DNA from: Quillaja saponaria | Lineage: Eukaryota > Streptophyta > Magnoliopsida > Fabales > Quillajaceae | Direction: 5' to 3' | DNA length: 64,000 bases | Assembly (NCBI GenBank): GCA_029379385.1 | Contig: CM055613.1 | Location: 12,790,001 to 12,854,000 of the forward strand | Shown: positions 43,383 to 58,100 of the stretch, in pieces | Layout: every line of letters starts with the position of its first letter | Numbering within the stretch: position 1 is the stretch's first letter | Notes under the pieces: generated by a model | Told to the model about the DNA's origin: nothing | Seen by the model: the letters and a program-made list of their open reading frames with translations, nothing else | Database searches by the model: none | Position numbers and translations under genes: made by a program

Positions 43383-46300
43383 CTAGCAGTATTCAAGGGC
43401 TAAAATAAGTTGTAAAAGTAAAAGAAACAGAGGCACCAATATTGTTTGACAAAATCTGGAAGAAATGAACCGGGTTGAGGCAGCTGATGGTCTGAGGGGA
43501 GCTCTTCCAGCAACAGCAGGAGCAACTGCACGCCCACCATGAGTGCTCTGCTGCTGATTTGTAGGCAATGGGTTTGGTGATGTCTCATTTGGAGGAGAAA
43601 GGGGCATTACTTTACCAATACTGGGATCTTGACCTGCATATGCATGTTTGTGGCTTTAAAAAACACAAGGGAAAAATATATATAATAGATCTGGATTAGG
43701 AAAAACCAAAATAGGCTAAGGAGTCAGTTTATAATGCCCATTTATGCTCACTCTAAATTGAACTTAGTCTCAATAAGGCAAGAGCATAATTTCAAAGTAA
43801 AATTGATTCATTTAGTTCATCAGAAAGATGCCACTCGGGATAAACTCAAAGAGAGTAACACACGTATCTCCTGACGGTTTGAAAAAAAAACTTACAATTT
43901 GAGCGTGACCACCAACTTCATATTTTCCCTATCAAACACCAGCCGATATCCAATCATGAAGTTATCTGCATAAGGTTTAGTTCATTTTGAGTAGAAAGAA
44001 TTATCATCTACTTTTCTTTCTTTTTCTCTCTTTTTATTATTTTTTTGGGGGAGGGGAACTGATCAGCATCTTCTGCAATATAAGTAATCACGCACTTACG
44101 TCCGACTGTCCCGATATCTCCTTCTGCTGACTGTATGGCTAAGCAAAATCCAATGATACCCTGCAGTAAAAGAACCAATTCACAAATATCTCAACAAATC
44201 AGCCCCATAAGTGAGTGTCACTACTCACAACCACATCAGTGATGCACAAGAAGTTTCTACCTCCCCTTTGAGTACAACATGTCACACTCAACCGGGGGGC
44301 ATCATTGACCTCAATCTTTAACTACAAAATTACACAACTGTAATCATTAACTCTAATGTATATGTACAGTTTCACACGACTGTAGGCCATTTCTAAGGAC
44401 AACTTGTCAGCACGCCAAGAACAAATAACTAATTACTTCAGGTCATTTACTATAGGCCTGTGTAGAATATCTGTCTAGGGTCTGGTATTTGCTAGTCCAA
44501 TCTCAATGAATGGGCTTCAAAATATAACGAGGTCAGAAGCCAGTTCTTGTATATTACTATTCTACTGAGAAAAAGCTGCCAGGACATTATGTCAACTTTA
44601 TTTGATGCATTACCTTATTATGAAATTGTTCTCGTTTGTGGAATACTAAATTAACCAGATATCAAATGTTCTATTCAGTGAAGGTTGCGTTTGAGAGTAG
44701 AAGGTGCTTTTATCATGAAATTTTCTCAAAGGTAGCTAGAATTTGTAGTGTGATTCTTCATCTTGGAGCTATTCCAATAATCCTTTCTCCAGTATAACTA
44801 TAAGAATCTTTATATTCACTGCAGAGTAACAGAAACAATTTATTTATTGAAACGGCAACTATCAGGGAATAATTTATTTGTTGGAATAGCAAAATTCGAT
44901 TTCAATGTTCTGTACCTACATTCATGCACTTCTTAATGAAACTTTAAAACAAAGCTTTAGGCCAAAATCTTCGCTTTTGTTGTCTGTGATTCCAACTTAT
45001 TTGCCAATCTCTAGTCTCAATAAGTCATTGAATCCTCCCAGAAGTGGACTGTGGAGGTAATAGACCATACAAAGATGAAAGTAATTGAAAGTTCATTGGT
45101 ACCAACCTGGTCACCGTATATCATAAACAAGGGATTGTGGACCACATAGCTGTTGTTCTGTTGGAACATGAGCGTTAAGGAGGGAATCTTCAGCAACTCT
45201 TGCGAGCTGTTTAACAATAAATATTTGAATATCAACATAAAGATCTGCAACTGCTTGCGGGCTAATTTTCTTTTATTTTCTCTAAATTTTTCCATTCCTT
45301 TTTTTTTTGAGGGCTATCAATGATTTATATCCTAATTCACCTGGACTCATAGCAATACTTCCATGGAGATCCTTCAAAATAAGACCTCGTAGCATTAGCA
45401 TGTCTGACAAACTGCCATAAGTAGCGTTAATATTAAAAATTTGACAACAAAATTACAAGCATGGAGTTCAAAAGCTAAATGAAGTACCTCTTTGGAAATT
45501 GTTTCATACACATGGTTTGGAAGAAATGTAAATGATGTTCCGCTATCAAACAGAGCGTTAAAGCTTGTCAGTTTCAGACAAGAATTCTGAACACAAAATG
45601 CCTCCACTGCAACAAGATAGGTTGAGCTGAGAAAAACAATTAATCATAATGAACATCAATAAAATACTTGAAAAGAAAAAGACATTTAAGTGTCATGAAA
45701 AATTGTAAACTATTTTAAAGTTCACAAAGGGTCCATACTATATCCCATCTAAAGGCAGGATAGGAGTAGACTGCTGGCTGGATGATCCCAGGTCCCCAAA
45801 AATAATTCTACCGGAGTTATCCTCATCAAAGCACATTGAGAAAGAGTTCTTGACTAGGCCCAATTTAGAAAGAAAACTTGGAACTGAAATATCACCAGGC
45901 CCCAAACCCAAAAGGCCATCAGGAGCAACCCCATCCAAATAACCACCACTTTGCTTCATACCACATCTATATTAATGGAAACATATGTCAAGCTTTGAGT
46001 AAATCATAAATCTGAAATGTGATTTTGAAGAGACGGGGAAAGGATAGGCAAACCACACCCCACAATAACCAGAGCTTGAACAGAAGTGTTGGATACATCA
46101 TCACCACCTGACTTGAGATGCAATATGTCCTCAACTAGCAACCCAGAACTTGATGTGTTCTCTGAAACGTAGTTGATAGTGTAAGGACATGGCTGCTTGG
46201 GACTTTTGCAGTTTGATCCCAGCTCACATAACTGATGACTGCAAGAAAGATGCTTGCTAGAAGTAGAACTAGATGGGCTGTACTCATGTAAATCTCTATC

Positions 46301-49300
46301 CTGCATAATAAATGCCCCATATACGAGGGAGTACCTGCCAATCAATTATCGGAAATAAGCGATAAATCTATTACCATATCTTAGCATACACTTCACAACT
46401 CCAATGAAACAGAAGCACCCAGTCACACATTCTTCATCTATATCCTTCCTTCTTGTCCCCCACCTCAAAAAACATTATTTATCACGCTTGGATCAAAGAC
46501 TATCAATGAGATGCATCATAGGGTTATCAGTCCAACTAATGGGATCAATAATCAGACTACTTGTTTATCAGAACTTAAGCAGCAGAAGGGACAATATAGA
46601 AAGAAAAAAAATCAGTTTTAAATTAATGCAATTATGAAATCCCACCATCATTAACCCAAGAGGACAGGAGGCTAAGACCCACTGTCACTTGACCCGCATG
46701 TGACTTCTCTAGGATGTTCCCACATCTCACACTGAACCTACTCGATTCTTTAGTCCTAACAAATTAATTGTCCAGTCTGATTTAGCATAAGCAGGCAAAC
46801 TGCTTGTCATATTTAATATTAATCATAAGATTGTTAACATAATTGGAGGAAATATAATGCCCCAAGAATTAATAAATGGAATTAGATAGGGAGTTTCTAT
46901 GCATTATAACTAAAAGGAAAGGCACTCCTTCACACCATATGTCTTGAGATCTATTATAAATTTATAACAGCAAGATGAGACCACTGGACAAAGATTATTA
47001 TTATTACCCAACCTTTCCTGATGTATGTGTGTGCTCACTGATACAAGATAACTTTTTCTTTCAGCTGTCCCCTAAAAAAGTGTTGTTTTTTCTTCCAGAA
47101 AAATGTATAAGTCACAAAATTAAAATCTAGTTTCCTGAGAAAATCAGTAATATTCTCTTACATACTTTTTCCTCTTTGCCTTTTGTAATATCATTGTAAA
47201 AGGGCTTTAAAAGTTTTAAAAGAACAATAGATTACTCAATCTTTGGCCTCTACTTCTTTTTCTTCCCTTGTTATTCTACCTCTCTACTACAAAACTCCAA
47301 ATCCAAGCCACCAGATTGTGGCTTGAGTTTATTGCCCCTAATGATGTGTAAGTGTCAGCAGCTCCAAATTTAGTGTTGACCACCAACCCATTCTATTTAT
47401 GGAAGTTTTTTATTCAAGGGGAAAAAGTTAAAGAGCACATACACATATTTTATAATTGTTTGAAGTTGCACTAAAAAAAGTGCTTTTCATTGTTGCCCAA
47501 AACATCAACTAATTAAAATCTCATTCTTCAACAATTCAATTTTAGAACATCTATTTTGTTTATACACTTCCACCTTTATGAGCAACCAATTTTTTGAACT
47601 ATATATGAAAGCATTGTTGATTAGCATGGGATTATATTCTTTGCCCTCGCCACCCTTCCCCCGAAGAAGGATAAAAGAAAAGGAAAAAGTGTCTGTTACA
47701 CCACTTACCAAATGTGGACCTAAGATTAGGAATGAGGTTCTATCGTGTTAGAAGCTCACTCTTAAAACCAATCAATTGGTATTAGGTGGAGTGATCCCTA
47801 GATTTATATGTAGTGTTATGTCCCACTATCTTAGCAATGTGGGAGATTAGAGTTTGACACCCCAGGCCAAAGTGTTTGCGAATTTAGAGCCCAGCGCTTT
47901 AGCTATGTTGGAGGGCCTAGAACCTAATTTTGTTACCATGTTAGAGTGTCACTCCTAAAATTAATCAATTAAAATTAGAAAGAGTGATCCTTAAACTTAT
48001 ATGTAAAGTCCCACTATCTTAGGAGTTTAGAGTTTGACATATCGACAAGAGAACCTAACGAACATGGCAAGAAGGATTTTATAGTAAGTGGAAACTAAAA
48101 TCAAATGATAATAAAATGAGACAAAATGATAAAGGTAACAGTTACATAAAATAAGAGGGTGTTGACATACCAAACTGGCATAGTAACTTGCAGACAAGGG
48201 AGCACATTGTATGCAATCACATGGAACCCAGAGAAGATCACTCCCAGCATCCAATGCAACAAGAAATGATACACTTGGGGTCCCTATATCAATCCAGGTG
48301 TAATGTAACCTAAAAAATGGAGCAGTTTGGGAAAACATCAAATAATCACAATGTGCTATGGGAACAATATGACATTGGAAACTAGAGTTAGAACTAATCC
48401 AATTAATATGCAACTAGCTTCACAAACAGTAACTTTTAGTTATCACTGATGCTTAAAGAGTACACAGATCAAAGAATTGCAAAATTTGTCCAAAAATAAA
48501 TTAAAATCCCCCATGAAGTAATGAATTAAATGGCTGGAAATTAGAGGGGCCTCTGCTTTCTCTTATGTAACAGGGACTTTTCTTTCTTAGATGGTTGTGT
48601 TTCCAGATCTTGCACTTACGGTCTAAATTCTAATTCTTGATGGAAAATGATGTTGGAGTTATTCCATCAAAAAATTACAAGCTGATATGATTCCTAAACA
48701 AGAGCCTCCACTAATCTTAATTTCCGTAGCTCACTTTGAGCTTCAAAGCAATTCATAGAGTTACACACAATCTCAATTATCTCTTAGTCTTCTAGACATG
48801 TATTGAGTTTGTGACATTTATTCTGGTGCAAAATTTCTATTTCCATGTTTTTTTTTTTTTAAGTTTGGATGAGTTCTATTTTCAACAGTAAAATTTATAA
48901 TTTATTGAAAAAATTCTTTGGAATATTTCTTACAAACAAACAACATAAAAGAGATATGGTCCCCTTAAACCACAGATCTTCTTCAACAAGGGCTAAAACA
49001 TAAAAATAAGTACGAGAACACATTCTATTTTCAGCTGACTACTATCTAAGGACCTCACCATTACCTTTTCAGGGAAAAGCCTCATCAATACTTGAAATAC
49101 ATTAAAATATTAAAAAAAAAAAAAAGTTCGAAGTAGTCAGGAAAGATCAACTACGTTTTCTTAAACTTTTTCTGAATTTTTTATAAAGGTCAGAAAACGA
49201 ATACAGACGTTAAGATTTTCATCTTAATTTTACTTTGAAAGAAAACCTTACCAACCAAAGTCGTTTCCAAACGACATGGTTTCGCTGCCCTGAGACGGGA

Positions 49301-49556
49301 AAAGCAGCTGATAGTGAGCTCCAAGCTTCATCTTCCGCCGCTGACAGTCATTGCTAACCAGCATCTCATAGTACCGAATGCTTCTCTTCTCCGGCCACAT
49401 AACTGACACATTCCCATTTCCAGTACTTCTCGAAACCCTAAGATCCTTCATTTCGTCAGAAAACCGATGAATCAGCCTTGTAGAAAACGTGATCGCCGTA
49501 GCATTCTCAACAAGAATCAACGCCATTACCAATACAAACAAAGATCGAGTCTCCAT
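43383..49556 (-). CDS. Secreted, probably GPI-anchored A1 aspartic protease, one frame break
   Basis: Pepsin-type (A1) endopeptidase, close to the group containing Arabidopsis At5g10080 as I recall it. Exons in gene order: 49556-49252, 48309-48171, 46300-46059, 45966-45739, 45626-45488, 45411-45341, 45206-45107, 44160-44100, 43965-43896, 43633-43383. A signal peptide starts the protein (METRSLFVLVMALILVENATA). The first catalytic motif is DAGSDLLWVPCDC; the second is DSGTSFTFLP. Cys-rich pairs follow the nepenthesin-like pattern. The C-terminus has a Ser/Pro/Ala-rich linker, then a hydrophobic tail (LVPLFLLLLQLILALEYC) that fits a GPI signal. In exon 9 the frame slips: ENMKL should continue GWSRSNC, but one base too many (or two too few) lies near 43908-43914. 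The coding total, 1606 bases, is one over a multiple of three. Confidence 0.85.
47736..48043 (+). repeat. Two diverged copies of a repeat in a protease intron
   Basis: Copies at about 47736-47866 and 47938-48043 share GTTAGAGTGTCACTC/GTTAGAAGCTCACTC, TAAAACCAATCAATTG, GAGTGATCCCTAGATTTATATGTA, GTCCCACTATCTTAG and TTAGAGTTTGACA. They lie in the long intron between protease exons 2 and 3. The wording resembles LTR-type plant repeats, but no complete element is visible. Confidence 0.6.
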
Positions 49557-52178
49557 GGCAATTCAGTAACTCGGACCTCGAGAATCAGACATAACCGTAC
49601 TAGAAAGGCATTCAAATATTGGTCGGAAGCTTTTCAGTTTGAACACTGGCTGCAGCTGGATCGTTAAAAAGGAAAGAGGATGGGGTGCGCATTGTGCACT
49701 GTCACTGCGTGTGTATCTACGAGGGCATTTGTAAAATGAGGGTAAAGAAATATTTTAAAATTTTAAATTTTAATGAAATAATTAATAAGCTTTAGTAGGA
49801 GAAGTTTATTTATTTTCTAAAATTAATCAAATATTTAAAAGGACTAATGATTAGCTTTAATGGAGATAGGGAGGATACGAGGCGCCACGGAGGTGGCAGG
49901 TGGAGCTCACCATTATCTTTAGATAACTGCCGTTGATTTATGGGGAGTGGGCCCCTGGGATCCTTGGATTCAAATTCTTTCTTCAATATTTTATGTGGAT
50001 TATGGGATGAAATGAAATGAGATGAGATGGACTGGACGTATCAATTTTATTTTATTTTATTTTTCAGAGTTTATTAAAAAGTGAAGAGTAAGTGTATTTC
50101 TGTAAATATCTCTGAAGTTTTCTTTTTTTTAATTAATTCAAATTAATAAGATTTAAAAGGTGATGGCAAGAATTATAATTTTTGTCATGACTAATATATC
50201 TTTATTATTTTTGTTACATATCTATTCCTATTAAAATAAAATATTTTAAGACATAAAAGATATTATATAATAGTATTTCTTCTCATCTTCACTTCCCTCA
50301 ACTTACAAATAAAAAATATATCTTATTATTTTTCTCTTTCTTATTCTTGTTAACTCTCAACAAATGATAAGTGTTATTTTTTTAATTAATATTTTAATAT
50401 TTTTTATTGCATATTAATAAGTGTCTTTCTCAACTTATCTAATTATTAGGACGTGAGACTCACTTAATATTAGTATTCCAACTTAGACACCTATCTAATA
50501 AAGATATGTCACCTAAGGTTTGGATTATTAGATAAAAAAAATTGAATAAATTATTTTTATTTTATTTAACCTAATCAACTGGATAGGATAAAAGAAAATT
50601 AAAATGAATTTTAATCCCGTTAGAACAAGATAATTTTATCTTTAGATAAACAATGATATTGTAACGGATAGGATAAAAGAATAATGAACTAGTAGAGAAG
50701 ATTCTCAAACTACCAGAGTCCCTTTCTCTTTTTCTACTTACTCTTCTTGACACTTAAATGTTTTTTTTTTTAAATAAATTAAAATTCAAAATTATAAATA
50801 AGAAAATCTATAGAAAAGGGATATAAAATATGCGACTAAAGTCTATAGAAAAGGAATAATAAATTTAATGTTAATATTATGCCAAATAATACGTTTACTA
50901 TATTTTTTATTTAAAAATTATTTTGTGTCATGTTAATTACTATAATTTTTTTAAATAGTTATGATGATTATATAAAAAATATATATAAATAACTAGAATA
51001 AAATTAAAAATATAAAAATATAAAAATATATATGAACAAAAGTATATATTTTAATAAGAGTTATATGATTTTTCTATTCACAAATAATTTTGTTAAGATA
51101 ATATTAGAGTTTGTATGTAATCTAATATTACACCAAGCAATTATAAAAATATATCAAACATACATCTTATCCTATCAGGCAAAGTGATTATGTGCACATA
51201 TCTTAATCTTTATTAATTTTATAGGATATGTTATCTTATTAATATTTTTAAGAAGAGATAATCATAGTTTACAAAAATAACAAATGATACACTCAAACAA
51301 ATGATTATGACTTGATTTGGTAATGCTATTTGAGAGAATATTTATGCTTTATGAAGAGTATAAGCCAATTTTTTTAATGTTAGGTAAAAAATAAAAATAA
51401 AATTTGTTATACTTCTACTGTAAGATTTTAAAACCAAAAATACTTTTAAAAACACTTCAAGTGACATTTTTTAAAAACAGGCTCCTGCTCTCAAAAATTT
51501 TTAAAGCTAATATAATCTTAACTTTTAGTAAAAAATCACAACATTAGAAACTAAGCATAATTTTGTTACTTCTACTTATTAATAATAATTTTTATATTAT
51601 TTTATTAAATACTATTACTATGATTTTTGAAAAACAGCTTAAAAAAGTCAAAAGAACATAACACATATAAAAAAACCACAACATTAACATACCAAATCTA
51701 CCTATATTCATTTATATTTTTCATTTACGGATTAATTTTGAATTGGGTTGATCCTAACTTTTACTTTAAATGTTTTTTCAGTTGACTAATGAGATAATTA
51801 CCAAAGCGAAACAAAATTATATAAATGTTATTTATCTTCAACCAACAAAATACCAAATACAATTCAAAAAATAGAAAAGATGTACATCCCTAAAAGCATA
51901 AACAACCTCATTATTTTACTTCGAATTGATAACACACAAGAATCATATAAGAAATACAAAGAAGGCTTGATCTTTCTGTCCAGGAAATGTTAGATCAAGC
52001 TACAAAAGAATATTGGGACAAATGAATATGTTTTGTGCTAAGGTGAAAAATTCAAACTACCAAGGCTATATACTTACACTGACATGATAAATAACACAAA
52101 AGGTAAAACAAAAATTTCTTTGCAAACGGGCTTCCCCTGATTCAATTTGTTGCATTGTACTAACTTCATCAACATGTA
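49557..52178. other. AT-rich intergenic DNA between the protease and CSI1
   Basis: After about 150 bases of probable protease leader and promoter, the sequence is strongly AT-rich. A repeated word, GGATAGGATAAAAGAA, occurs at 50582 and 50658. No gene, tRNA or transposon protein is seen. Confidence 0.5.
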
Positions 52179-55100
52179 TCACTTGTTAGACCACTGGAAC
52201 TCTATTTCTAAATTCCTCGAAGGACCAGTTTTGCTTACAGGCAATAGCGTGTACTCCCCAGCAACTGCTCCCAACATTACAACCCGGTCAATCTGAATTG
52301 TAACTTTACCAAATGAACCCTATCATGTAGATCAAACAAGATTCCATCAGGTGGCAATGTAAAACTCTAGAATGGATAAAGATCAAAAACTCTGTAATCG
52401 TTGTTCATATGTTTGCTGCTTACCTTCCCCATTTTGCTCTTGTTCTTGCACGAAATATGAAGCTTCTGCCCTTTAGGAGGACTTTCAAAGGACCATGAAA
52501 AGCTCTCATCCCACTCTGGATTAGGGCCTGTCGAAACCACCTGATATTTCAACAAATAAAATGCAATTTTATGTCACATTAATTCTTATGGCTATACAGG
52601 AAATTTCATCTTGCAATTTGCAATGAGATATTTATTATTGCATTTGCTTTTCCAGGCAACAAAGACACAGAAAATGGTAAAAGATTTTATCCAAATAAAG
52701 TTAGATACATCCTGCTCAGTATAAAGCTTAGATAGTCCTTGCTAAATAACAGTCAATTCCATATTGAGGAGCTATGTCTGGCTAATAGTTTTTATTTTGC
52801 ATCTCATATAAAACCAATTTTCTCTCATCTCAAACAAAAAGTTTACAACTCGAAAGTGGCTGTTGGTGGGAAGTTTTAAGAGATGAGACCATAAATATAA
52901 AAAAGTGAAGATTCACTCAATTAGTAGCAAACCCCATATAACTTTATCTTCCAGATTTCTTAACTACATATGACAGCAACTACCAGCAGAATCTATGCAG
53001 GTTTGAAAGTTTAATTCCTGATTTGAACATTTCTAGTCTTCATATAATCTGGCTTTCGGTTTTAGAAAAGGAAAATAATAATCTCTCAAATGGTTGAGAA
53101 ACTCTTTCCTCCTTGCCCTGTCCTCTCTCCCAACCCAGACAAAAGCACCCCAGTGGGCACTTGTGCGTGCATGTGCACAAACAGACTCGGTCTCAGACTC
53201 GTCACTTTACCCTACTTACCTGTGTTGACATGGTATGAGTCCCTTAACCATAGCCGGCAGGAACAACATGGTATACTTACACACTCTTTACATCCCAAAT
53301 AACTTTTTGTAGTATACATGTTTTATCATAAAATCCATGAATAGCAACTCTCACATTATTCAGTTGGTAACTAATATTTCCTTATATTCTAATAAAAGCT
53401 ACCAGTTTTGTTATGAGTAATACAAAGATGACGCAGTTGCCCTTCTATGCTTTATCTCAAATCTGGCATGTCTGAATGGCATGATCAGATAATAATTATC
53501 CAACAGTGGAACTCATAAATAAAATAAAAAAACCTAGAAGGTTATTATAGTTTTGCACCAAAACTAGTCTTCTAGTGACATCAAATCCCAACCAATATAA
53601 GGGTTCAGAGATTATCCCATAAAAAATAGATAAAAAAAATATATAAGTACAGAATAGCCTATTACCTTGGTTTGCCTGGGAGGAGTGTTGCCAAGTGTAA
53701 TCTTACAGTAGACACTTGGGTTTCCAACTGACTGCTTCATATTGTTGCCTCGCTTGATTATCACCACCAATGTCCCTGGCAAACACTGCAAAAGAAATTC
53801 TGCCTTTTCCTGAAACCTAGGTGATCCAGACTGGATTAAGTATTGGAGCAAGGGGATTGCATCTGCAGCGGCAATTGACTGAGCTCTTGAAACTTCCGCA
53901 GGGCATGCTGACCAAGCTTGCCTGAGAAGAAAAAGTGCATCCAAGGCAGCTTCTTGAGTTGCTTCTGAGCCTGTCTTGAGGGATGTAACAAGATGGGGAA
54001 TGCTAAGGGTTGCAGGCTCAGTAACTCTCAGTCGTGCGAAGTTGCTAAATAGAGCATTTAGAGCTTTCAAATACTCCTCATTTACTGTTCCATTAGCCCA
54101 TAAATCCTTTTCAATAGCAGCTGCAAGACCACAACAAAAAATTATAAGACAGAAATATAAAAAAGAAAGAGTTTCCTGCCTGCACAGTAAAGCAATTTGA
54201 ATGATAGCATCATGAACAAAATATTAAATTTTAACTCAATTTACTCTATGAATTGATGTTAAATGATAAGACATGCTGTCTGCCACATCAGTCGATTTAT
54301 TTGACAAATAACACAACCCTAAAGCATCCATTTTCTTCTTGCTCTTACAGTACAAAATGTACCATCCCATTTTGATAAAAAGAATGGTCATCTTTCAAGT
54401 TTCAACAAAACAAAAATACAACATTGTTCAAAATAATGCAGTAATCATGTGAAACTTGCAGTTACCATCTCTGTGTTCTTATGCAAGTATCACTACATTT
54501 TAGATTTCACATTTCTGCCTAGACAATGAAATGTCACACTCACAAATTGTTATAGTCTTCAAATTTTCATTAACATATTTTTACCCACTACCAATATTAT
54601 TTAATCTACAATAGCCTCAATTTTGTTTACAAATTTAGCTAAGTTCTGGAAGGTAATAGATGCTCACATTATCACAATGAGAAACATGTACTTTAGATTA
54701 TTTGTTTGACAAGCAAAGAGAAACTTACCAGTTATGGCTCTAACTGTTTCAGTAGAAGCATACTCTTGAATGGTATTATTAGAGAAGAGAAGCTTAACAA
54801 ACATGGCAGCTTGAACAGATGTCTCTGGGTCACTTGAACCAATCAGATCTAATACAACCTGAACACCACCGGCCTCAGCAACTGCTCTTTTATTTGAACG
54901 ACTGTACATCACAAGGTTTTGCAAAGCACAGATGGCTACCACTTTCATTTCTTCTGTAGGTTGGTCTTCAAGCACATTCACCAAAGCACGACAAGCTGAA
55001 ACTGCATCAGTACTCCGAGCAAGACCCTCATTCTGGAAGAGATCACCAAGGGCTAAAGTTGCCAATAACCTAGGCTGCTGAGCTTGGGTTTGTGGATCCA

Positions 55101-58100
55101 ACAGGTACTGGGACAATGGTAAGATGGCAGACTTGGTAGCTTTTGTTTGTCTGATCTTCACATTGTTCAGCAAGACTTCCAAAAGTCTAGCAGCAGTTTC
55201 CTCACACTGGTGACTTCTAAGAAGCTCCAAAAGAGCCTCTATAGCACCACTTTCAGCCATTGCTTCAGCACTAGTTCCGTCATCACTTTCCAGCACCAGA
55301 AGAGCGTTCAATGCACCAACAACTGTGCTTTCTGAGCCAGATCGAAGTAACCTCACCAACACAGCAACAGGAACTTCTAAGTAGAATTCAGAACTAAATT
55401 GTAGAACACTTGATAAAACAGAGGCAGCAGACTCCCACAAGGCATGTGGAAGTGAAGGATCAGCTTGCAATATTACTTTGGAAATTTCAATAACACCGCC
55501 CTCTTTTGCAATTTCATTTGGCCATGTCAGTGCAATACTAGTTAGAGCCTTTACAGCTCTCTGCTGCAATATGTGTATACCAGAACCAAGAACTCGTATT
55601 AAAGGACCAATTACATGTTGTGTGACTGAATCCTTTTGAAGATGTTCCTCCAAAAGTAGATGTGAGAGAAGTTCAGCAGCCAACTGTTGCACTGCTGATA
55701 CTGGAGAATCAAGCAAGGGTATAAGTGGTTCAATAGCTTGTTGAGAGGTCAATGTGTAGTCAGCACGACATTGTGGATGTTCTAAGATGTTGACCAAAAC
55801 CTGCAATGCACTATGCTGTCCATCAGGCCCAAATTCTTGTCTACACAGCAACATAAATAGTGGTTTCACCACTTTTGCAGCAGATGGTCCCTTAGCGATG
55901 CTAGCATTATTGGTCAATATACGGAGCAACTCTGAAAAGGCCGAACACAGATAATCAGGTGCTTCGTGGAGAATATCAAGCATGCTTTCAATAACTCCAG
56001 CTTTCACCATTTCCATTTTACAAGCAGGCCTGTCTTTCCCTAACTTTACAAGCGCTCTAGAAATGGCCTCATGCAGCATGTAATTCCTACTGTATAGGAG
56101 ACCCACCAGAGGAATAACTGCACCATGTGCAGCAACTAGTTCTGCCAATTGCTCATCATCAACAAGTTTATCCAATGCACGGACAACAGAATGCTGAGTA
56201 GGACTGAACTCACTTACAAGAAGAGAGACCAGAGGTTCAACACAGCGTGCAGCAGCCACCGTGGACCTGATCCTTGTATTTCCGAAAAGGACGCAACACA
56301 ACTCAGCAGCATCCCCTTTGAGGTCCATTGAACAATTTGATGAAAGGATCCTGCAAAGTACGTCCACTGCATTCATTTCAACATCTGCCACAGCAAGTGC
56401 TCTGGATGGATTTTCACTCAATAATCTTACCAATGCAGCAATAGCAGCATGCTGTTCCCTCTCTAAACCAGTATTAAGAATTTCCACCAAGGGTTGAACA
56501 GCTTGGCGTGCAGTTTCTGCGTTCCTAATATGGTCGGCAGAAAATAGACTTTCCAAGGCTTTAGCAGCACTATACCTCGCACCTCTTCCACCTAAACGCA
56601 AAACAGCTACTAGTTGACTAACAGCACCAAAGGCAGACTCGTGTCTTCGTATCTCAGCGCTGCTGAATAAGATTCCTAACAGATCAGTAGCAGCTTCCTC
56701 AGTTGCATCTTGTGGACCCAGAGAAAGATACTTAGTCAGTGCTTCCAGGGCCCCTGATTCAACCATTACAATCTTATTTGAAGGACAATCTTTTGCAAGC
56801 TGAGTCAGAAGCCCGAGTGCTAGAAATGGTGCTCCTGGACGATCTGGAATAGGTTTGAGCAGATCAACAAGGGCTGGTATTGCTTTCCGGGAAGTGGCAC
56901 CAACCCTTATGTCATCAACTCTAAACAATCTCTCAAGAGCAACTTGCTCAGGATAACGCACCAAAAAAAATTCCTCTGACAACTCCAGAAGATCCTGTAT
57001 ATCAGCGTCAGCACAGCCAAGTAAGGTGATAAGCCCGCCAGCTGCCCCAGAATTTGCAACAGAGAGAAGTGTTCCCCTGCTTCCATTACAGACTAGACTG
57101 GCTATTGATTGTGCAGCAAAATATCTATTTGCTGACTCTTCTGACTTCAACAAATTAGCAAGTACGGGTATCGATTTCATGGTTGCATGAGCTCGTATGA
57201 TATCTCTATCTTGAAACAAAATTGCCAACAACAAAGCACAAATCCACATGCTACTATCTTCTTTATAATCCATCTGTAGAAGTTAGCATGAAGTTTCATA
57301 TGAATAATAATAAAATTAATAACTGGCTTTCAGATCTCATTCATGGGTTAGATAAAAACAAAGTGAAACAAGATAAATACCTGAGTATACTGCGAATAAC
57401 AATCAGAGATTCTGTCATTGAGAACCTCAATTGCTCCGGCATCCATAATGGCAATTTTACTTTTCCCGTCATGACAAGCAAGAATACACAGTAGCCATAT
57501 AGCTATGCTGGCACCATATATAATGGCAGTGCTTGTATTTGAATCGTCACTGTTAATTTCATCTTTGAAATGCCTGTAGATACTAATGGACGCATTGTTG
57601 TCCTCACCCTGATCACCCAAAGAAGGCTGTGAAGCACTAAGGATTGCAACAAGAGACTCAATAAGATTAGTACATGAATTTGATTGATTAAGATCTTCCA
57701 CCACTCTCGGGCAATTAACTTTTGCAGCACAAATAAGAAGTGCAGCTCCCCCAATTTTGACTTTTGTGCTTGTTGAACTGATCACTCTTCTACCTATTGA
57801 CGATATGCATCCAGAGGCATTAGCAACAGTGTCTCCTAAAACAACAGGCTGTTCTCTGCATAGTCGTGATAATATCTGAATAGCCTTATCCTGCAACATT
57901 GGTGTTGCATCAGCAATGGATGAAACAATTGGGCTTATACTCTTAGGGTATTCAGCCAATACTGCCCATGCAGGTTTAGCACACCCACTGGTCTCTTCTG
58001 ACCTGGACAGAATTGCAAGTGCTTCAAGTGCCTCTGACGTGGCAACAGATCCACTAATAGAACAATCTAAAATGGAAACTAATGCAAGAACTGTTCCAGC

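Noticed and set aside
43400..43588. Second minus-strand frame over the protease tail
   Set aside because: The other frame holds the Ser/Pro linker and hydrophobic GPI-type tail and splices to the previous exon through NC/QDPS.
54664..57273. Separate 869-residue protein starting MDYKEDSS
   Set aside because: The Met is the first codon of CSI1 exon 4; the phase and the armadillo pattern continue from the previous exon.
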